This document shows positions 35,736-40,397 of a DNA stretch of 40,397 nucleotides, in pieces; the stretch's first letter is position 1, and the number at the start of each line of letters is the position of its first letter. The translations under genes were made by a program, and so were the position numbers. The notes beneath the pieces were generated by a model. It did no database searches and was not told the origin of the DNA. It saw only the letters and a list, made by a program, of their open reading frames with translations. The stretch comes from a virus. The stretch is taken from positions 1 to 40,397 of the IMG/VR virus record IMGVR_UViG_3300040751_001900. The stretch is one strand, 5' to 3'.

Positions 35736-37260
35736 TTAATTGCTCGCGTAATGCTTCGTTTTCAGCTCGCAGCCTTGCAACTTCTTCTGACTCGCCATTC
35801 ATACCTAAATCAGATTCACGCGCTAAGTCTGCAATTTCTTGGTTATCAAGATTTGTTAACTCGGCCTTTCGTGCTGTCTCGTAAATGGTTTCAACTGGCA
35901 GTACACCGCCTTGAACAAGTGCAAAGTGTGCGTTAATCATTTCTGGCGTCATGTTATCAGTTACAAAATCAGTGTTTAATTTGTAAGTTGACTCGCCGCT
36001 CGAGCCCATAAATCTAGCGCACCAGTTAATTAAATTCTCGATACCTTTAGAGCAATTGTGGGTGATGCGCTTTAGTGTCGATACACTTGCGCCAAACTCC
36101 ATTTCTTTAGCGCCCAACGTTTGATTGGTGTTAGCTTCTTGCACTAACTGGCCACCAAGCATAATCATGCGCTTCTGGTCGCGCTCCATTTCTGCTGCGA
36201 TAGCTCCGGTAGAATCAATTTGAAGTATCTCTACTCTATCTTCTGAGTTAAGCTGATTCATTCCGCCTGGGCCGCAATCTAAACCGTTAGGATTTTTCTC
36301 AAAGAATTGCTGGTCATCCATGGAGCTATAAACATTAGTCATACCCGAGCCATGGTAATGCAAGTTAGCGCGGTTATCGGCATCTAATACATAGTGACCA
36401 ATATTACAGCTAGATAAATCGTATAAAGGAATCTTGCCATATTCGGGCGTGTTTTTATCAGCGCCAAAAAACTGAAACGGAATAAAGTTAAATGCAGAGT
36501 TGTTAGCCACTGGCACAACGTCAGAAATTAACTCATCTTTATCATTGAATAATCGGTTGTGATAAACGCCATCAATCATTACTAGCTGTCTAGTGTAGAT
36601 TACGCTTTCTGTATTTACACAGTAAGCAAGAGCGCCTTCGCCCATTGGCTTTTCTTTTTGGTGAATCTCAATAAGTCTAACTTCAACTAGATCACCATTT
36701 TTATCTGTGCGCGAGTGAACAATGTTTTCAGCCTTATACATGATAATTCTAGCTGCGTTCTCTCCGCTCTCCATTTGCTGCCTAGTTAGCGCACTTTGAT
36801 TCTCAGGCATATCAGCAAGAGCACCAAGTCTACCCAATGAAACACTTTCATCAGTAATGCACTGTGCAACATCACGCAATCCCATACCAGAGCCGTTTGC
36901 GTTTTTCTCAAGATAAGCAACGCTAGCATCAAGTTCGGCTTCTGGCTCTTGCGACCAAATCATTCCGCCAAGGGATTCAAATGTCCGCCCTGTAGCATTA
37001 AAGAATCTAGCTCGATTCCAGTACGCCTGGGCTTTCTTAACATTGATTTCCTGGCAATGGTTAGCAAACTCTCGCTGAGTCTCACTCATGTAAGGCGTGA
37101 TAATACCGCTTGAATAAAACGGCTGCGGAAGGCAATCTACCAGCTTATCTACTTCATACTTACCAGCAATACATGCCCTTACCTGCTTCCATAAATAAGA
37201 CTGTTCGCAATAATTTGAATCTGGCTCGCTTAGCTTGCCTTTGCTTAATTCTGTAGCCAT
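35722..37260 (-). CDS. Portal protein (DUF4055 type)
   Basis: A 512-aa dodecamer-forming portal at the DNA entry vertex. YWNRARFFNATGRTFESLGG then MIWSQEP (~78-105), and VSLGRLGALADMP, match the DUF4055 portal family. The C-terminus is a charged coil (EVARLRAENEALREQLNGAE). Position between terL and the gp7-like gene is standard. ATG 37260 lies 41 bases past terL. Confidence 0.85.
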   Translation of the reverse strand: MATELSKGKLSEPDSNYCEQSYLWKQVRACIAGKYEVDKLVDCLPQPFYSSGIITPYMSETQREFANHCQEINVKKAQAYWNRARFFNATGRTFESLGGMIWSQEPEAELDASVAYLEKNANGSGMGLRDVAQCITDESVSLGRLGALADMPENQSALTRQQMESGENAARIIMYKAENIVHSRTDKNGDLVEVRLIEIHQKEKPMGEGALAYCVNTESVIYTRQLVMIDGVYHNRLFNDKDELISDVVPVANNSAFNFIPFQFFGADKNTPEYGKIPLYDLSSCNIGHYVLDADNRANLHYHGSGMTNVYSSMDDQQFFEKNPNGLDCGPGGMNQLNSEDRVEILQIDSTGAIAAEMERDQKRMIMLGGQLVQEANTNQTLGAKEMEFGASVSTLKRITHNCSKGIENLINWCARFMGSSGESTYKLNTDFVTDNMTPEMINAHFALVQGGVLPVETIYETARKAELTNLDNQEIADLARESDLGMNGESEEVARLRAENEALREQLNGAE

Positions 37261-37301
37261 TTTTAAAAGTCCGATACTATAATATTGTTCATTTTAACAC
37301 C

Positions 37302-38540
37302 TTAGTTACGCATAGCAAACCTGCGAGTATTTCCGCGAGCGTGATACTTTTCGGTTGCATATCTAAGTGAATCCCAAAAATGGTTAAAGTCATCAACCGG
37401 TTTATTTGTTGGCTTATTGGTTTTCTTGTCAATATCCCAAGCATAGTTTAGAGCCTCGGTCATAAATTCAACCAGGTGAGCATTTATGATTATTTCGTAT
37501 TCAGTTAAGAAGTCGATACCGGTATTAATTGAGTCTTTTCCTTTTTTGGCAGCTTCAATTCTTATACCTTTACTCTTTAAGCTGTCGATTGATTTTGGCT
37601 CTGCGCTATCTGCCGTGGTCATGTGTCTATGAACAAGCTTTTCTTTCATTCTCTCGGCAATGCGCTCGTTACTCATTCCTTTTTCATAGAACCCGTCATA
37701 TACAAATAGGCGCTTATTCTTTCTGTCTATGTAGCTAAGATTGAATGATGTAGGGTCGTTAGTGTAACCAAAGTCCAAACCCTGTATACAGTCAAGCCCA
37801 ATAAGCTCATCTTCCTTTATTAATCGCTGTGTTACGTTGTTGAATATAAGACCTTCTGCCGTACCCCAGTTGCCAAGTGCATAAATATTGTAATACCGAG
37901 GATTTGACTTCTTTTTATTCTCCATTACCAGCTTGTACTCATCATCAATAAACGAGTTATCAAGGTAAGTGGTTTTAAGCGTAAAGACGTCATCAATTGG
38001 ATCATCAAAGAATATCTTTTTAATCCAGTGTTGTTCGCTTATCGGATTTAGCGTTAATGTTATTTGCTTTAAGCAGCCATGCTCGCCACGTAGACGTAAA
38101 TCAAGCTGCTCAAAATCTTCCTGCAAAAGCTCGGTAGCTTCTTCACACCAAATGCTAGTCACACCCTCAATTGATTTTAGTTTTTCAACATCATCCAAGC
38201 CGCTAAACATAAATTGAGAACCTGTCTCCTTCCATATCATTGTGCGGTCAGTTTGGTTAAATTGAAACTGGTCAGTTAAGCCCCATTTGCTAATTATATT
38301 TTTCATTAGCGTCCATGTGGACTTTTTGATAGTACGGTCAACTTTACGAATGATTAATATGTTGTGTTTTACGTGAGACTCTTGCAGCATTCTGTAAAGC
38401 AGCTTTCTAGCTACAATGTGAGATTTACCACTACCAGCACCACCCCAGGCCACCTCGTATCTGTGCTTATGAGTAAATAGCGGTACAAATGCTGGCGACT
38501 TGTCTTTTACGTGTTGCTGAAACTTGCGAAGGTCTACCAT
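37302..38540 (-). CDS. terL: Terminase large subunit (copy 2)
   Basis: Same 412-aa architecture as the copy at 62-1300, with intact Walker A (GGAGSGKS, 33-40), IWCEEA and nuclease residues. Differs at about 8 residues (for example QFQF for QFHF, KETGSQ for KESASQ, VMENKK for VMGNKK), none in visible motifs. This is the copy in its natural place upstream of the complete portal gene. Confidence 0.95.
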   Translation of the reverse strand: MVDLRKFQQHVKDKSPAFVPLFTHKHRYEVAWGGAGSGKSHIVARKLLYRMLQESHVKHNILIIRKVDRTIKKSTWTLMKNIISKWGLTDQFQFNQTDRTMIWKETGSQFMFSGLDDVEKLKSIEGVTSIWCEEATELLQEDFEQLDLRLRGEHGCLKQITLTLNPISEQHWIKKIFFDDPIDDVFTLKTTYLDNSFIDDEYKLVMENKKKSNPRYYNIYALGNWGTAEGLIFNNVTQRLIKEDELIGLDCIQGLDFGYTNDPTSFNLSYIDRKNKRLFVYDGFYEKGMSNERIAERMKEKLVHRHMTTADSAEPKSIDSLKSKGIRIEAAKKGKDSINTGIDFLTEYEIIINAHLVEFMTEALNYAWDIDKKTNKPTNKPVDDFNHFWDSLRYATEKYHARGNTRRFAMRN

Positions 38541-38923
38541 TCAGTATCATCAGCTGGGATAATTTTGTGCGTGTTTTCTGTTTGTGTTGGCGCGTTGTCA
38601 CCCTGCATTAAGTTATGCTCCTTAATTGCAGCTATAACAGCTTGGGCGTTTAACATGCCCTTTTCTTCGCTATCGTGTGAGCATTGAATGGCTACACGCT
38701 CAAGCATTTCCAGCTTCCTCTGCTTAGACCATACAAAGTTTTCGTTTGATTTTTTTTGGTGTTCTTCTATTGCTTTCTTGATTTCAGGTTTGCTCAGGTT
38801 TTCATTGCCTATAGAATAAGCGGTCTTTTCTGAATAACCCGCCTCTATAGCTGCCTGTGTTGCATTGAAACCATTTAGCAAATAAGCCTTAACAAAGGCA
38901 TCTTGCTTGTTGGTTAATTTCAT
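38534..38923 (-). CDS. terS: Terminase small subunit (copy 2)
   Basis: A 129-aa TerS with the NATQAAIEAGYS helix-turn-helix. Only two residues differ from copy 1 (FVWSKQRK against FAWSKQKK). A single ATG confirms the start used for copy 1. Overlaps terL. Confidence 0.92.
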   Translation of the reverse strand: MKLTNKQDAFVKAYLLNGFNATQAAIEAGYSEKTAYSIGNENLSKPEIKKAIEEHQKKSNENFVWSKQRKLEMLERVAIQCSHDSEEKGMLNAQAVIAAIKEHNLMQGDNAPTQTENTHKIIPADDTEW

Positions 38924-38983
38924 TATCTAACCCTATTAGAGAATGTTTGAACTCAGTTCTTTTGTATATTTTAACATAGGCAT

Positions 38984-39013
38984 AAAAAAAGCCCAACTTG
39001 TGAAAATTGGGCT
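38984..39013 (-). terminator. Terminator upstream of terS (copy 2)
   Basis: Same AGCCCAA / TTGGGCT stem and seven-T minus tract as at 1744-1773, with no base change in the stem. Confidence 0.7.
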
Positions 39014-39124
39014 TCGAGGTGAATTATGAATCAACAAAAACAATTAGAGTGAATTGCTGTGTAATCATATTAGCACAGATATAAAAAAAGCCAAACTAAT
39101 GGCCTTTGGTCTTGTCGGGTTTAA

Positions 39125-39514
39125 TTACATAAATAGTTTTAATACGTCTGGAGCTTTAGCGCCTACAGCAATGCAAAATGCACAAACAACGGCTGTAATT
39201 GCCCTTTGCTTTGTAATGCTTCTACCATCAAAAAACTTCTTTGCTTCTGATAGCGTATCTTTGTACTTTTCGTTGCTTGCTTTTGCTTGGTCTAAAACTG
39301 GCTTATATTCAAGTAAGAATTCATTAAACTTTGCATCAGTATTGTTATTAGCTTCATGCAAAACTTTAATCTCTTGCGTATGACTATCTGTGACTTCTTT
39401 GTGGTATTTATAACTCTCAACTAGCTGAGTGATGCTTGTGGTTAAGTTAGCAATCTCTTTTGTTTGCTCCTTAATATCACTTCGGAGTTCTGTTATCTCA
39501 TTCTGGTTCGACAT
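39125..39514 (-). CDS. Coiled-coil protein with C-terminal membrane anchor (copy 2)
   Basis: 129 aa, identical in sequence to the product of 1885-2274, although the DNA differs at many third positions. This shows strong protein-level constraint. It is followed by a weaker version of the terminator seen in copy 1. Confidence 0.8.
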   Translation of the reverse strand: MSNQNEITELRSDIKEQTKEIANLTTSITQLVESYKYHKEVTDSHTQEIKVLHEANNNTDAKFNEFLLEYKPVLDQAKASNEKYKDTLSEAKKFFDGRSITKQRAITAVVCAFCIAVGAKAPDVLKLFM

Positions 39515-39734
39515 ATTTAAAAGTTAGCATTTGTCTGTATCTTATACGGTAGTATAGCAAATACAGCCCTTCAATCAATCTAAGTGCGACGTACACATGA
39601 ACGCAGCCCCAGGTAAGCTCTCTTGTATTCACATCTAGAAAAAAAGGTAAGGCAGATAATACAATGAAGTAGGAATATAACCATCCAATAAGAATCGTGA
39701 AGTACATCGCTAAAGGATGATCCATAATTCTCAT
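39498..39734 (-). CDS. Small two-helix membrane protein overlapping the upstream gene (copy 2)
   Basis: A 78-aa version from ATG 39734. Every residue matches copy 1 up to FKYVEPE, where CGA has become TGA and the protein ends seven residues earlier. It overlaps the 173-aa gene in another frame. The identity under silent substitutions supports real coding. Confidence 0.75.
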   Translation of the reverse strand: MRIMDHPLAMYFTILIGWLYSYFIVLSALPFFLDVNTRELTWGCVHVYVALRLIEGLYLLYYRIRYRQMLTFKYVEPE

Positions 39735-40101
39735 AATAGGCCGCTTCCCTAGACATTGTAAAAAGATATAACGCCATGATAGCACAAGCTATTGCTGTTT
39801 TTAAATTTAGCTTAGAATAGTAAAACATTGCCTGTACGTAAAACATTGTGGTTATTATGTAGTAATTTGATTCTTTCTCGTTAAGCATTAGATGGTATGC
39901 AAGCGCCGAAAAGAAAAGAGTTAGAATTAGAGGTATTACTTTTGATGGTTTTGCGGATTCTATTTTAAAACTCACCCCAATTAACATTACTGCTGCATAG
40001 AGTGAGTAGAATAATAAGTCAGTGCCACTAATCGTCTTTATTTGTTTCGCCACCGTTATCACGATCGCGTTGCTCACCTGTACCCATGCTTCGTACTCCA
40101 T
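39580..40101 (-). CDS. Multi-pass membrane protein (copy 2)
   Basis: 173 aa, same length as copy 1. N-terminal ~75 residues are diverged (MEYEAWVQVSNAIVITVAKQ against MEIEAWAQALSVLATKATKI), while from LMLNEKESNYYIITTMFYVQ on it is nearly identical. About four membrane segments. Function unknown. Confidence 0.75.
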   Translation of the reverse strand: MEYEAWVQVSNAIVITVAKQIKTISGTDLLFYSLYAAVMLIGVSFKIESAKPSKVIPLILTLFFSALAYHLMLNEKESNYYIITTMFYVQAMFYYSKLNLKTAIACAIMALYLFTMSREAAYYENYGSSFSDVLHDSYWMVIFLLHCIICLTFFSRCEYKRAYLGLRSCVRRT

Positions 40102-40151
40102 TAGTTAAAATCCTCTTTATTATATATTAAAGTTAAAGCCCCGTTAAGGGC

Positions 40152-40397
40152 TTACTTAAACTCTTGAATCTTACTTAACACAATAGCTCTTACAAATGGC
40201 ATTACCTTTTTGCCTATTCTTGTGTCTTCTTCAAGTTCAAGACCTACTTCACCTAAAGCTTTTACTGTTAGCTTTTTAAGCTCTGCGTTTTCAGCTTGGA
40301 GTTTTTTGATTTCACACTCTAGCTCTAGCAATTTATCGTAAACAAAATCAGGATGAGCAATAAAGTCGTTATCAACAGTATTATCATCAAACAATCT
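40152..40397 (-). CDS. Coiled-coil protein with alternative tail (copy 2, 5' partial)
   Basis: The start is cut by the window edge. The visible N-terminal part (FDDNTVDNDFIAHPDFVYDK to AELKK) equals copy 1. After AELKK it continues with a different 39-residue tail (LTVKALGEVGLELEEDTRIG ... FVRAIVLSKIQEFK) in place of the 12-residue QLSEAYKHTFQV. Function unknown. Confidence 0.65.
   Translation of the reverse strand, partial: RLFDDNTVDNDFIAHPDFVYDKLLELECEIKKLQAENAELKKLTVKALGEVGLELEEDTRIGKKVMPFVRAIVLSKIQEFK

Larger units (their letters stand above)
37241..40397. repeat. Right copy of the imperfect terminal duplication
   Basis: Matches 1-3319 as described for the left copy. 37241-37319 are identical to 1-79; 40271-40397 (127 bases, up to the window edge) are identical to 3193-3319. 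Between about 40140 and 40270 the DNA is unrelated to the left copy and 162 bases shorter overall. Confidence 0.9.

Noticed and set aside
1-40397. Two tandem prophages in a bacterial chromosome
   Set aside because: No integrase, attachment repeats or host genes; the right edge coincides with a 127-base identity typical of assembly-graph ends.
1-40397. CRISPR arrays or tRNA genes
   Set aside because: No regularly spaced direct repeats and no tRNA cloverleaf with a T-loop motif were noticed on either strand by eye.

Overview
The window reads as one complete tailed-phage genome plus a partial second copy of its left end. It has a siphovirus layout: terminase, portal, HK97-type head genes, tail tube, frameshifted tail chaperone, tape measure and tail tip, with no sheath or baseplate genes. 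AT-rich DNA, lambda/P22-style nin genes (ninB, ninG, a NinX/DUF2591 protein, DUF1382), a P-like helicase loader and an SSB with a gammaproteobacterial tail motif suggest a gammaproteobacterial host, possibly marine; that host guess is inference. I see no integrase, attachment site, tRNA or CRISPR array, so a temperate lifestyle is not supported.

Layout, with most genes on the minus strand and transcribed right to left. 37260-32779: portal, minor head protein, scaffold, major capsid, small head gene. 32749-31465: LamG-like protein, two small genes and an odd non-coding or pseudogene stretch. 31461-30208: fibre-like protein. 30179-28873: a plus-strand cassette of eight small genes that interrupts the structural operon. 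28717-27868: a ParB-like gene and a TTG-start mini-gene. 27799-25199: neck, tail terminator, tail tube and tail chaperone with a -1 frameshift. 24999-15709: tape measure, distal tail, tip protein, adhesin-like proteins and a secreted protein. 15665-14769: plus-strand early genes including an ERF annealing protein behind a strong promoter. 14563-13197: small early genes. 12395-13213: two plus-strand genes and a hairpin-rich 3' region. 12286-11786: a minus promoter and a long structured leader that looks like a transcription attenuator. 11785-4207: early/replication/recombination genes (O-like, P-like, PAPS-reductase-like, NinG, NinB, SSB), then the lysis genes. 4073-1294: small regulators, membrane genes and TerS, then TerL to 62.

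Bases 37241-40397 repeat 1-3319 imperfectly: about a tenth of bases differ, mostly silently, so the unit genome is 37,240 bp. The right edge stops after exactly 127 identical bases, which points to an assembly joining two co-occurring strain variants of a circularly permuted phage. The two versions give a natural comparison, which shows that an overlapping membrane-protein frame (2237-2494) is the one under purifying selection.

The most interesting items are the attenuator-like leader (12251-11786), the constrained overlapping gene, the SSB whose essential C-terminal tail lies in the +1 frame, shared terminal peptides in otherwise unrelated proteins, and the 31465-31602 region, where a protein-like frame continues after a double stop.
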